Shown here piece by piece: positions 23,970-32,917 of a DNA stretch of 40,334 nucleotides. Source of the stretch: Paracoccaceae bacterium (lineage in GTDB: Bacteria; Pseudomonadota; Alphaproteobacteria; Rhodobacterales; Rhodobacteraceae); the NCBI GenBank assembly GCA_012270125.1, contig JAAXIY010000029.1, positions 8,468 to 48,801 of the forward strand, in the 5' to 3' direction. Within the stretch, counting starts at the first letter, position 1; each line of letters opens with the position of its first letter. Below the pieces are notes generated by a model. It searched no databases. It had not been told where the DNA came from and saw only the letters and a list, made by a program, of their open reading frames with translations. Made by a program: the position numbers and the translations under genes.

Positions 23970-25778
23970 ATGAAAAATAATGCTGAAATCGCACAAGCTG
24001 AACGTAAGTCAGCACTTAGAACCATTTTTCGGGTCGTACCTTACTTATGGCCGAGAGATCGTTACGATGTTCGCGTTAGAGTTGTATTAGCTTTGGTTTT
24101 GTTAGTTTTAGCCAAAGTAATAATAAATTTTGCTCCATTCTTATACCGTGAAGCTGTAAATGCGCTAACCGACACAGGTTACACGCCGTTTTTACTTGGT
24201 GCCATAGGAATGACCGTCGCGTATGGTTCTGCTCGGATCCTATCAAGAGGATTTGAACAATTAAGAGACGTAGTTTTTGCGGTCGTTGCACAACGAGCAT
24301 TTCGTAATTTAGCATTAGAGACGTTTCAACATATACATAAGCTTTCTCTAAGATATCACATTTCTCGAAAAACAGGGGCTCTGAGCCGTGTTATTGAAAG
24401 AGGAATTAAGGGTTTAGAGTTCTTATTGAGATTTCTTTTGTTTTCGGTAGGCCCTTTGGTTTTAGAACTTCTTATTATTGCTGGAATAATGCTCTTCTGG
24501 TTCGATTATCTCTATTTAGCAGTAATACTTGTGATGATAGCGGCTTATGTTTGGTTTACTTTTAAAGTGACGGAGTGGCGGGTAAAAATAAGAAAATTTA
24601 TGAATGACCAAGATACGGATGCTAATCAAAAAGCAATAGACAGTTTGCTGAACTACGAAACTGTTAAATATTTCAGTGCAGAAGAAAGAGAAGCTAACCG
24701 ATATGATGGAGCCATAAGGCTCTATGAAAAGGCTGCACTAAAAACCGCATATTCTTTGGCTTTTTTGAATTTTGGTCAGTCTGTCATTATTACCATAGGT
24801 CTAATTATAGTCATGGTAATGGCAGCGCTTGGTGTTCAAAATGGATATCTCACTGTCGGTGACTTTGTTATGGTAAATGCATACATGATCCAAATTACGA
24901 TGCCTTTGAACTTTCTAGGTACTGTGTATCGAGAGATCAGGCAGGGATTAGTAGATATGGGGGAAATGTTTGATCTTTTAGAACAGCCTGCTGAAATTAT
25001 TGATCGAGAGGATGCAACTGAATTAAAGGTGACTGGCGGTCATATTGCTATGACGAATATAACTTTTGGATATGATGACAAGCGGCCAATTATACAAGAT
25101 GTTTCGCTCGAAATTTATCCTGGAGAGAAAGTTGCAATAGTTGGCCCATCTGGATCTGGCAAATCAACAATTGGTAGGCTGTTATTTAGATTTTATGACG
25201 CTCAGAAAGGATCAATTACAATTGATGGGCAAGACATCCGCAATATTACACAAAAAAGTTTGCACAGTTCAATTGGTGTAGTTCCTCAAGATACTGTTCT
25301 TTTTAATGATACGATTTATTACAATATAGCATATGGACTTGATAACGCATCCAAGGCGGCCGTTGAAAAAGCTGCAGATGATGCTCAAATTCATGATTTT
25401 ATTATGTCGCTTCCCGATGGATATGAAACAACCGTTGGTGAGCGAGGTTTAAAACTTTCAGGTGGCGAGAAACAGAGAGTGGGAATTGCGAGGACACTTC
25501 TGAAAAATCCACCTATTTTACTTTTAGATGAAGCAACATCAGCTTTGGATACTGAAACAGAACATGATATACAGGACGCATTGGCAAATGCCTCAGAAGG
25601 ACGAACTGTTCTAACAATTGCGCACCGTCTTTCAACAATTGCTGACGCAGATAGAATAATTGTTTTAGAAAAGGGGCGTATAGTAGAAATTGGAACGCAT
25701 GAGGCACTGCTTAGTAAAAAAGGGCGCTACTTTTCATTATGGACAATGCAATTGTCAGAAGAAAAGCCAGCGGCATAA
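23970..25778 (+). CDS. Atm1-type ABC exporter (fused membrane and ATPase domains)
   Basis: This 602-residue half-transporter has about six N-terminal membrane helices (residues 37-325) and a C-terminal ATPase. The ATPase has Walker A GPSGSGKST near 392-400, the signature LSGGEKQRVGIAR and Walker B ILLLDEATSALD. The segment NYETVKYFSAEEREANRY is the hallmark of the ABCB7/Atm1 group, which exports glutathione-linked compounds tied to iron-sulfur or heavy-metal homeostasis. The ATG at 23970 follows GAGTGG by 5 nt. A GTG three codons upstream is less likely. It is probably a homodimer in the inner membrane. No iron-sulfur assembly genes are adjacent. Confidence 0.92.
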   Translation: MKNNAEIAQAERKSALRTIFRVVPYLWPRDRYDVRVRVVLALVLLVLAKVIINFAPFLYREAVNALTDTGYTPFLLGAIGMTVAYGSARILSRGFEQLRDVVFAVVAQRAFRNLALETFQHIHKLSLRYHISRKTGALSRVIERGIKGLEFLLRFLLFSVGPLVLELLIIAGIMLFWFDYLYLAVILVMIAAYVWFTFKVTEWRVKIRKFMNDQDTDANQKAIDSLLNYETVKYFSAEEREANRYDGAIRLYEKAALKTAYSLAFLNFGQSVIITIGLIIVMVMAALGVQNGYLTVGDFVMVNAYMIQITMPLNFLGTVYREIRQGLVDMGEMFDLLEQPAEIIDREDATELKVTGGHIAMTNITFGYDDKRPIIQDVSLEIYPGEKVAIVGPSGSGKSTIGRLLFRFYDAQKGSITIDGQDIRNITQKSLHSSIGVVPQDTVLFNDTIYYNIAYGLDNASKAAVEKAADDAQIHDFIMSLPDGYETTVGERGLKLSGGEKQRVGIARTLLKNPPILLLDEATSALDTETEHDIQDALANASEGRTVLTIAHRLSTIADADRIIVLEKGRIVEIGTHEALLSKKGRYFSLWTMQLSEEKPAA

Positions 25779-25781
25779 TTG

Positions 25782-25836
25782 AAAGTGACTAAGCTAAGCA
25801 TCAGTCCATCGAACATTATTTCACTTTTGTTAGCTT
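25782..25836. repeat. Interleaved inverted repeats in a convergent gap
   Basis: The gap between the Atm1-type exporter and the RND pump contains two arms and, 23 nt later, their complements in the same order. AAAGTGA (25782-25788) and AAGCTAA (25791-25797) are followed by TCACTTT (25821-25827) and TTAGCTT (25830-25836). Each pair can form a 7-bp stem with a 32-nt loop. The order X-Y-X'-Y' gives either alternative hairpins or a pseudoknot, not one nested stem. An A-run follows on the plus strand. It probably belongs to transcription termination of the flanking genes. Confidence 0.4.
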
Positions 25837-25843
25837 AAAAAAC

Positions 25844-28800
25844 TCACTCAGCGGGACCAATCAAACCAGCTGGCTCATCTTTTTTAAGTAATGGTGGCTC
25901 TTCATAATCCCATATAATTTCCGCTGGTTTTGTTTTTCGGGCCATTCGATTCAATGCCCAGTCTTGCGCGACTTTTCCGCGCCTCGAGGCACCTATTCTC
26001 ACAAGTAAGCGGGCAATCCATAAAATATATGTGACCACCCAAACTCTCGCTGCCAAGAGCGCCGGAGTAAAAACTAGCGTCAACATCGTCGCTGTTCCGA
26101 GCCCAAAAACAACCGCAGTAGCTAATTGTTTCCACCATAATGCGGTTGGGCTATCGACAGAATAGCCGCCATTTACAAAATCTAAGCTTAAACCAAACAT
26201 CATCGGAGCCAAACCTGCCATTGTTGTAATGGTCGTTAAAAGTACAGGTCTAATTCTCTGCTCTGCTGTTCTAATGATCGCCTCTACTTTTGGAAGATAT
26301 CTCGATAGCTCTTGGTAAGTATCTATAAGGACGATATTGTTGTTCACCACAATGCCTGCCAATGCAACGATGCCTGTTCCTGTCATAATTATTGAAAATG
26401 GTTGCTGCATCACCAACATACCTATCAAAACACCCACAGTTGATAATACAACTGCAATGAGTACGACAAAAGAGTTATAAAAACTGTTAAATTGTGAAAG
26501 AAGAATGATAAACATCAAAACTAAAGCTGCTGCAAATGCTGAGCTTAAAAAAGCTTGGCTTTCGGCTTGATCAGCTTGATCCCCTGTCCATTCCCAAGAA
26601 ATTCCTGGGGGTAGGGGATTTTCTTGAAGGTAATTAGTTAAAAAGGCTATTCTTTCATTTGCATTAATAAAAACTTCACTTTCTATGCCGTCATCCGAAA
26701 TCACAGTACGCTTCAAGTTTGGCTCGATACCAGCTTTGATATCAAAATACCTTTTCTGGTCTATGCGATTTATCTCAGCCAGCTTTGCTACCGGTTTGCG
26801 ACTTATAAAATTTGATAAAGGAACTAGGCCGTCGGCAGTTCGGACTTTCAAATTGTCTAAAGTTGATAGAAATCTGTCTTCTTCTGGGAGTCTTACTCTA
26901 ATTTCAATCTCTTCATCTGAGCTGTCGACACGCATCGTATCTAATAAAATACCTCGGGTTACCAGCTGTATCATTGCGCCCACTGTGGCAACATCAGCTC
27001 CGTATCGACCCGCTTTTTCGACATCAACATCGATTTGCCAATCTATTCCAGGAAGGGGCCTAGTATCTTCCACCTGAATTAAACCTTCTGTCTGATCGAA
27101 AATACTGCGCATTTGAGCAGTGGTGTTTAGCAAGTCATTCCAATTTTCCCCCTTAAGTCTAAGATGTACAGGCTTAGGGCTAGCTGGTCCTCTTTCCAAT
27201 TCTAAAATTTCTATTTCAATACCCGGTAAAGCACTAAGTGCGTTGGATAGTTCAGCAATAATTTTATTTCCATCTAAGTCAGAATTTCCTCGCCTATTTT
27301 CCCAAGGGATTGTTTCTAATTGGATCTGTCCAATCGTATCTTTAGGTGCGCTTGCCCCAGCTGTATTTTGGTTCAACCCGCCGGCTCCTGCAAAAGAAAA
27401 GACGCTTTCAACGCCAGGGTGTGCATTAACAATTAATTCCGCTTGGCGGACGAGTATATCTTTTTCAGTTAAGGAAAGATTTCCTCTGGCTTTAACATAT
27501 ACGATCGCCTGCTCAGGCTCTCCCTCAACAAAAAACTCCACCCCATAATTATTTTTCCCAAAAGTTGTGAAAATGAAGCTAGTAAAAGCAATGACGCCCG
27601 CTATTGCTATCAAAGGCATTACTGGGTTCCCGGCTATAAATTTTATAAAGTATCCAAAGAGTGTCCTTCTATATCCGGCCTGGACATTTTTTTGTCTTTT
27701 GCGAATTTCTACTGATCCCAATACTATCGAAGCCATAAATGCTGAAGCGATAAACATGGCAACACCAGGTAAACTTGCCATTGGCCCCAACTTATCGGGT
27801 TCGATGCTCAGAAGTAAGTTGGGGTTAACAACTTGTAAAATACTAAAGAAAAGTGAAAGCACTATGACGGGGACTAGCAAAAGACGAATAAACCAGGGTA
27901 AAACGTTGCGCAACCAATCAGAGCTGTTTTCAAAAAATCTACTTAATCTTCCGGACACCCCGCCCAAGATTGGTAAGTAAATCAACGCCACGATCAGAGA
28001 AGCTGATAAAACAAAAATTAGGGTTACAGGCAACATTCCCATGAATTGACCAGGAACTCCAGGCCAAAACAACATAGGTAAGAAGGCGCATAGAGTTGTC
28101 GCCGTTGAGCTCACTACTGGCCAAAACATTCGTTTGGCAGCCTCTACGTAGGCTTTCATAGGACCTGTGCCCTGTGAAATTCTTTTGTCGGCATATTCAA
28201 CTACAACTATTGCGCCATCAACGAGCATTCCAACTGCCAAGATTAGTCCAAACATAACGATATTCGAAATTGTAACGCCCATTAGTCCCAACAAAACAAA
28301 ACAAAGTAAAAACGATGTTGGTATTGAGAAGCCCACAAGAAGAGCGGCTCTAGTGCCAAGCGAAGTAAGTACAACAATCATAACTAATGCGATTGCTGTT
28401 AAAACTGATCCTTCCAGCTGCCTTACCATACTATCAACAACTCTGCTCTGGTCGTTCGATGTCCCAACATCCACTGCAGCTTTAAGATTGGTGGGCCAGT
28501 TTTGACTTTCCTTTTCTACCAAGCTTCGAACATCTTTTGCAGTGCCGATAAGATTAAATCCTTTTCGCTTAACTACTTGAAGAGCAACAGTATTTTCCCC
28601 ATTGAAACGGGCAGTTCCGGCCCTATCCACGAAAGTTAACTTAATCTTCGCCAAATCCCCAAGGGTGACCACTCTGTCACCGTTCGTTTTTACGGGTAAA
28701 TCATAAATATCTTGCGCTTCGTTGAAACTACTTGGTATTTTTACCGAAAATGTCCCTTGATTACTATCTACTTCTCCGGCCGCAATTAGCTGATTATTGT

Positions 28801-29422
28801 TTTGGACAACATTGATAAGCTCACCGGCCGTAACATTGTAACTTTCCAATCGCAAGGGATCGATGGTAACTTCTACCATTTCATCCCGGTTTCCAGAAAT
28901 AACGGCCTCAAGTACTGCATCCATAGCTTCAATTTCTTCTTGTAACTTGGTAGCAACGCGCGTCATTGTTCTTTCTGGAACATCGCCCGTAAGGTTTACT
29001 ATAATTATGGGAAACTCAGAAAAATTTAGTTCATTGATGGAATATTTTTCAGCACCATTTGGAAACAAAGCTTCAGCTGAATTCATTGCTTCTCTGACAT
29101 CTGCCATTGTTTTGGCTTTGTCCCATCCGAATTCAAACTCTAAAGCAAGCCCCGCATAATTTTCTGCCGCCGTTGCGGTCATCTTTTTTAGGCCATCAAG
29201 GTCGGCTAGCTCTGTTTCCATTGGGCGAACGAGCAAAGTCTCACTGTCAGCAGCTGAAATTCCAGGAAATACAACAGAAATAAAAAGCGCTGGGATTTCT
29301 ATATCTGGCTCACCCTCTTTTGGCAGCCCTGTATATGAAAAAATGCCTGCAGCTAAAGAGGCAATGATTAATGCTAAAATCATTCTGGCACGTTGTGATG
29401 CCCAGTCAATGATACCCGTCAA
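25844..29422 (-). CDS. RND efflux pump inner-membrane subunit (AcrB/HAE1-like)
   Basis: This 1192-residue proton-driven exporter has the RND duplication: a first helix (13-30), large periplasmic domains, helices near 340-485, a second half from about 600 and a final helix bundle near 960-1140. GMLVDGAIVVVEY has Asp402 for proton relay, with Gly403 where AcrB has a second Asp. VNNNIVLID (1026-1034) replaces the relay Lys of AcrB by Asn. The linker between the halves (490-600) is longer than in AcrB and contains two extra hydrophobic stretches (508-530 and 551-570). Substrate is unknown. It overlaps the preceding membrane-fusion gene by 4 nt; no outer-membrane channel gene is nearby. Confidence 0.93.
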   Translation of the reverse strand: MTGIIDWASQRARMILALIIASLAAGIFSYTGLPKEGEPDIEIPALFISVVFPGISAADSETLLVRPMETELADLDGLKKMTATAAENYAGLALEFEFGWDKAKTMADVREAMNSAEALFPNGAEKYSINELNFSEFPIIIVNLTGDVPERTMTRVATKLQEEIEAMDAVLEAVISGNRDEMVEVTIDPLRLESYNVTAGELINVVQNNNQLIAAGEVDSNQGTFSVKIPSSFNEAQDIYDLPVKTNGDRVVTLGDLAKIKLTFVDRAGTARFNGENTVALQVVKRKGFNLIGTAKDVRSLVEKESQNWPTNLKAAVDVGTSNDQSRVVDSMVRQLEGSVLTAIALVMIVVLTSLGTRAALLVGFSIPTSFLLCFVLLGLMGVTISNIVMFGLILAVGMLVDGAIVVVEYADKRISQGTGPMKAYVEAAKRMFWPVVSSTATTLCAFLPMLFWPGVPGQFMGMLPVTLIFVLSASLIVALIYLPILGGVSGRLSRFFENSSDWLRNVLPWFIRLLLVPVIVLSLFFSILQVVNPNLLLSIEPDKLGPMASLPGVAMFIASAFMASIVLGSVEIRKRQKNVQAGYRRTLFGYFIKFIAGNPVMPLIAIAGVIAFTSFIFTTFGKNNYGVEFFVEGEPEQAIVYVKARGNLSLTEKDILVRQAELIVNAHPGVESVFSFAGAGGLNQNTAGASAPKDTIGQIQLETIPWENRRGNSDLDGNKIIAELSNALSALPGIEIEILELERGPASPKPVHLRLKGENWNDLLNTTAQMRSIFDQTEGLIQVEDTRPLPGIDWQIDVDVEKAGRYGADVATVGAMIQLVTRGILLDTMRVDSSDEEIEIRVRLPEEDRFLSTLDNLKVRTADGLVPLSNFISRKPVAKLAEINRIDQKRYFDIKAGIEPNLKRTVISDDGIESEVFINANERIAFLTNYLQENPLPPGISWEWTGDQADQAESQAFLSSAFAAALVLMFIILLSQFNSFYNSFVVLIAVVLSTVGVLIGMLVMQQPFSIIMTGTGIVALAGIVVNNNIVLIDTYQELSRYLPKVEAIIRTAEQRIRPVLLTTITTMAGLAPMMFGLSLDFVNGGYSVDSPTALWWKQLATAVVFGLGTATMLTLVFTPALLAARVWVVTYILWIARLLVRIGASRRGKVAQDWALNRMARKTKPAEIIWDYEEPPLLKKDEPAGLIGPAE

Positions 29423-30681
29423 TTTTTGGCCTCCTGAAAGTTTTTCTGTACCTTCACTCCATCAGTTACATATTCTTGGCCTACGATAATCACATTAGCA
29501 TTTTTTGGTAGTCCCTTGAGCCAAACGCCATTCATGGTATCCCTAATGATATCTGTTTCATAAAAGACAACTTTAGATTTATCATTTACGGTTCTGACTC
29601 CAAGCGCTCCATCATCGTTTAACGTAAGGGCCGACTGTGGTAATAAATGCGCCTGGGTTCCATCAGATGCTATCAATATTTCTGCTGTTTGACCTTTGCT
29701 TATTGATAAATCTTTGTTGTCAGCTTCTATTTCAACTCTGAAGGTTCGAGTTGTTTGATCTGCTGAGCGAGATATGAATGAAACTTCACCTGTAATTTCT
29801 TGGCCATTTATAAGGTTTGCCTTTGCAATAGAACCTTTATTAACTCTGTTGAGCTCAGTCTCTGGAACGAAACCGACGAGCTTAATTGGATCTAGTTGTA
29901 TAATTTTGGCACAAAGGGCCCCAGGTTGTAGCAAGGTCCCCAATTCCGCAGTATCTGTTTCTAGAATACCTGAGAAAGGTGCTTTCAAGGAAGTCCTCTC
30001 AATTTCTTTTTTTGCGACCGCAACAGAAGCTTCGGCTGATTGAATTTTAGAACGCGTGGTATCAAAGCCGGCATTGGCTGACGCTATGCTAGCCTCTGCA
30101 GCTCGAACGGCTGCCTCGGCGCTTGCTACCCGAGTTTCACTGGCATAACCTCCTTCGGATAGTTTATTTGCGGCGTTAAAATTTATCTTAGCTTCACTTA
30201 AACGCGCTTTTGCCTCATCTAATCTGGCCTGAGTTTCTGGTACTCTTGCTTTGGCTTCTGCTAAACTTGCGACTGCATCGGCTAGCGTTGCTTCTCGAGT
30301 GCCTGGATCCAGTCTACATAAAATTTGACCCTCAACTACAGTTTCGCCCTTACGAAGAGGCTCATTTATGACTTGTCCTGATGTTTCAGACCGAACTTCA
30401 ACTAGTCTCGCCGCTGCCGTTTCCCCGCGTAATGTCACGGCGCTGTCGATTATTTCTGCAGTGCTATCAACAACAATCACAGAAATTACTTTTTCGCCTT
30501 TTGCAACTTTAGAAGTAGTAAGTTCTGTACTATTATTAAGCTCAGGACCATCACTGAGATCATCTGCTAATTCTTCAATTTTTTTACCCTCGGAAAAGTC
30601 TTGAAGCACATCGCGCTCGAAAACTAAAACATACAAAATGGCAACAACCGCTATTGCTGTGATTAGCGATATAATTCGCAT
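29419..30681 (-). CDS. RND efflux membrane-fusion (periplasmic adaptor) subunit
   Basis: The 420-residue adaptor starts with a membrane anchor (IISLITAIAVVAILYVLVF). A lipoyl-like half-motif follows (SGQVINEPLRKGETVVEGQI), then an Ala/Glu-rich coiled-coil hairpin (about 125-240, repeated AEAKARV / LDEAKARLSEAK patterns). The second lipoyl half is SLKAPFSGILETDTAELGTL, and beta-barrel and membrane-proximal domains come after. It links the inner-membrane pump to an outer-membrane channel. Its stop overlaps the pump start (ATGA), so the two are co-translated. No TetR- or MarR-type regulator lies beside the pair. Confidence 0.93.
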   Translation of the reverse strand: MRIISLITAIAVVAILYVLVFERDVLQDFSEGKKIEELADDLSDGPELNNSTELTTSKVAKGEKVISVIVVDSTAEIIDSAVTLRGETAAARLVEVRSETSGQVINEPLRKGETVVEGQILCRLDPGTREATLADAVASLAEAKARVPETQARLDEAKARLSEAKINFNAANKLSEGGYASETRVASAEAAVRAAEASIASANAGFDTTRSKIQSAEASVAVAKKEIERTSLKAPFSGILETDTAELGTLLQPGALCAKIIQLDPIKLVGFVPETELNRVNKGSIAKANLINGQEITGEVSFISRSADQTTRTFRVEIEADNKDLSISKGQTAEILIASDGTQAHLLPQSALTLNDDGALGVRTVNDKSKVVFYETDIIRDTMNGVWLKGLPKNANVIIVGQEYVTDGVKVQKNFQEAKN

Positions 30682-30862
30682 ATCCTTCCTTTCTCAGTGG
30701 TAGGCTTTTTTCGTTTAGTTGCGCATATAGTTAGTTTACGAAAGATTAACCAGTTCAGATGGATATTTTTTTTAATTTTTTCAAATAATAAACTAAATTT
30801 TTGTCTTGGACATTTATTTGATATGGAGCTAAGACACATCTACTTGATGGTAGGAGAGAGAA

Positions 30863-31525
30863 TTGAGCGATACTGATAGTTTTTTACAGGAAGTTTCTGA
30901 AGAGCTTCGACGAGATAAGCTTTATAGAAATATGCGTAAATACGGTTGGATTGGTTTGCTTCTCGTGGTCATCATTGTTGGTGGAGCTGCCTATCGAGAA
31001 TATCAAAAATCTCAAGCTGCTGAAAGAGCTCAGCTTTTTGGTACAAATATAATAAAAGCATTAAAAGAGAAAAAATCAGTAGATCGCATCTCAAAACTAC
31101 AAGAAATCAAGGCACCTAGCGATAATGCTAAGGCTGTCTTAGCAATGCTGGTGTCTGCTGAAGCCAATAACGAAGAAGCATCCATTCAAGAACTAAGTAA
31201 ATTGGCCGATGTTGTGGATGATTTGGATGTGGAAGCACATTATCGTGATTTATTAAACTTCAAGATTTTACTTGGTTCGGCTGAAAAAATGGGGCTGGAG
31301 GAAAGAAAAAGTGCTTTCTTAAAATTGAGTGAACCAGGAAACCCCTTTCGGCTCCTAGCAGAGGAGCAGATAGTTCTTATTGAACTCGAACAGGGAAATA
31401 TAGATGGTGCGGTTGAAAAAATCTCACAAATATTATTAGACGCAGAACTTACAGTAGGACTTCGAAATAGAGCCACTCAAATGATGATTGCTCTGGGAAA
31501 AGACCCTGAGTTAATCAACAAATAA
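30863..31525 (+). CDS. YfgM-like single-pass TPR-type protein
   Basis: The 220-residue protein has a cytoplasmic N-terminus (SDTDSFLQEVSEELRRDKLY), one membrane helix (about 29-47, GWIGLLLVVIIVGGAAY) and a helical, TPR-like periplasmic region. This is the layout of YfgM, an ancillary factor at the Sec translocon and periplasmic chaperone network. The start is a TTG at 30863, supported by an AGGAGAGAG site immediately upstream; no ATG fits. It is followed by bamB and der, the same order as yfgM-bamB-der in E. coli. I could not find a convincing promoter in the 181-nt gap shared with the efflux genes. Confidence 0.86.
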   Translation: MSDTDSFLQEVSEELRRDKLYRNMRKYGWIGLLLVVIIVGGAAYREYQKSQAAERAQLFGTNIIKALKEKKSVDRISKLQEIKAPSDNAKAVLAMLVSAEANNEEASIQELSKLADVVDDLDVEAHYRDLLNFKILLGSAEKMGLEERKSAFLKLSEPGNPFRLLAEEQIVLIELEQGNIDGAVEKISQILLDAELTVGLRNRATQMMIALGKDPELINK

Positions 31526-31556
31526 TTACTGATTTAGATCTCTTGAATGGAGAAAT

Positions 31557-32870
31557 TTGTTGCGATTAATTTTCCTCATTTTTTTAGTTGTAAATATTCT
31601 GTTCGCATGTAGTGAGCAGGATAGAATACTGCCAGGCAAGCGCGAAGATGCATCTACTGCTTTTGGTTTTTCTGACCAGGATAAAAAACAATTTACAAAA
31701 TCAAATGCCATCAAGTTACCACCTATGAAGGCCAATGATCAGTGGCGATTAATTTCCTCTGCAGAGTCTAAAAATAATCCTAATTTAATGCTTGGTGAAA
31801 ACCTTAGTGAGATTTGGTCAGTATCAATTGGTAAGGGGGATAGCAGGAAAAAAAGATTGGTTACGGATCCAGTTTTCTTTGAAAACAGGATATTCACTTT
31901 AGACGCTAACTCTATTGCATCTGCTTTTGATGCCAATGGGAAGCTACTGTGGAAAAAAGATTTAACGCCTCCTGGTGAGAAAAGGGGCGAAATTTTTGGT
32001 GGTGGTTTAACCTTAGGACAAGATCAGCTTTTTGTAACGTTAAGTTATGGATTTGTTCTTTCTCTTGATCCTCGCACTGGTGAAAAAAAATGGTCCCAAA
32101 GATTGAGTGGTGCGGGAAATACTGTTCCTGTTTTTGATGACGGTTTAGTGTACTTGGTCAGTGGGGACTCGAAAGCCTGGGCAATTTCAGCCAACAACGG
32201 TCGGATTAAATGGAAAATCGATGCTATTGGAAATGATACGAACTTAATCTCTAACAATGCACCGGCTACAAGCAAAAAATATGCGGTTTTTGGTTTTGGT
32301 AATGGAGAAATATATACAACCTTTAAAAAAGGTGGGTATGTTTTGTGGAGCTCGTCATTGAGCGGACGAAACGATGGTCGTGTTATATCTGCAATCGATG
32401 ATATAGTCGCTAGTCCAGTAATCGTTGGTCGAAATGTTTTTGTCGCTGATGGTTCAGGAAAAGTTGTTTCTCTCAAAGTTGAAAGTGGGGAACGAAATTG
32501 GACAGCTCCGTTTGGATCAAGTGGTAATCTGTGGGTTGCAGGTAAATCGTTATTTTTTATCTCCAATACAAATAATTTAGTGCGTTTGAAAATAAAAACT
32601 GGCGATGCTGTTTGGATGACGGAACTTCCATCTTTTTCCAAAAAAAGATTTGGAGGAAGTAAAAAAATTATTCGGCATTATGGGCCGATTATTGCTGGAA
32701 ACCAAATTGTTTTAGCTTCGAGTGATGGATTTATTCGTTTTTATAACCCGGAAACTGGTGAGCAAATAACTGAACTAAAAATCAAAAACGGAGCCACAAC
32801 AAACCCGATTGTAGTCGACAAAACACTATACCTGATTACTCAAGACGGTAATTTGCGGGCTTTCCGCTGA
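31557..32870 (+). CDS. bamB: Outer-membrane assembly lipoprotein BamB (PQQ-like beta-propeller)
   Basis: BamB is a lipoprotein of the BAM complex that helps fold outer-membrane proteins. The N-terminus (LRLIFLIFLVVNILFACSEQ) is a lipoprotein signal, with Cys18 as the likely lipidated residue. Repeated propeller motifs follow, such as GKLLWKKDLTPPGEK, TGEKKWSQRLSG, NGRIKWKIDAIG, SGERNWTAPFG and TGDAVWMTELP. The gene begins at TTG 31557 or the adjacent TTG 31560, behind GGAGA. A nearby ATG at 31547 is in another frame. It is 437 residues, somewhat longer than the E. coli protein, and lies between the YfgM-like gene and der. Confidence 0.92.
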   Translation: MLRLIFLIFLVVNILFACSEQDRILPGKREDASTAFGFSDQDKKQFTKSNAIKLPPMKANDQWRLISSAESKNNPNLMLGENLSEIWSVSIGKGDSRKKRLVTDPVFFENRIFTLDANSIASAFDANGKLLWKKDLTPPGEKRGEIFGGGLTLGQDQLFVTLSYGFVLSLDPRTGEKKWSQRLSGAGNTVPVFDDGLVYLVSGDSKAWAISANNGRIKWKIDAIGNDTNLISNNAPATSKKYAVFGFGNGEIYTTFKKGGYVLWSSSLSGRNDGRVISAIDDIVASPVIVGRNVFVADGSGKVVSLKVESGERNWTAPFGSSGNLWVAGKSLFFISNTNNLVRLKIKTGDAVWMTELPSFSKKRFGGSKKIIRHYGPIIAGNQIVLASSDGFIRFYNPETGEQITELKIKNGATTNPIVVDKTLYLITQDGNLRAFR

Positions 32871-32917
32871 TTTAAAATTATTACAACGGCGTTTTCTTCA
32901 AGTTTTGGGAGCCCAAA

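Noticed and set aside
26685-29159. Series of plus-strand frames opposite the RND pump
   Set aside because: Each runs antisense to conserved pump sequence and resembles no protein family; they follow from codon composition.
32045-32641. 198-residue minus-strand frame opposite bamB
   Set aside because: It is the longest of the shadows but is antisense to propeller repeats with clear motif conservation, and has no family features.
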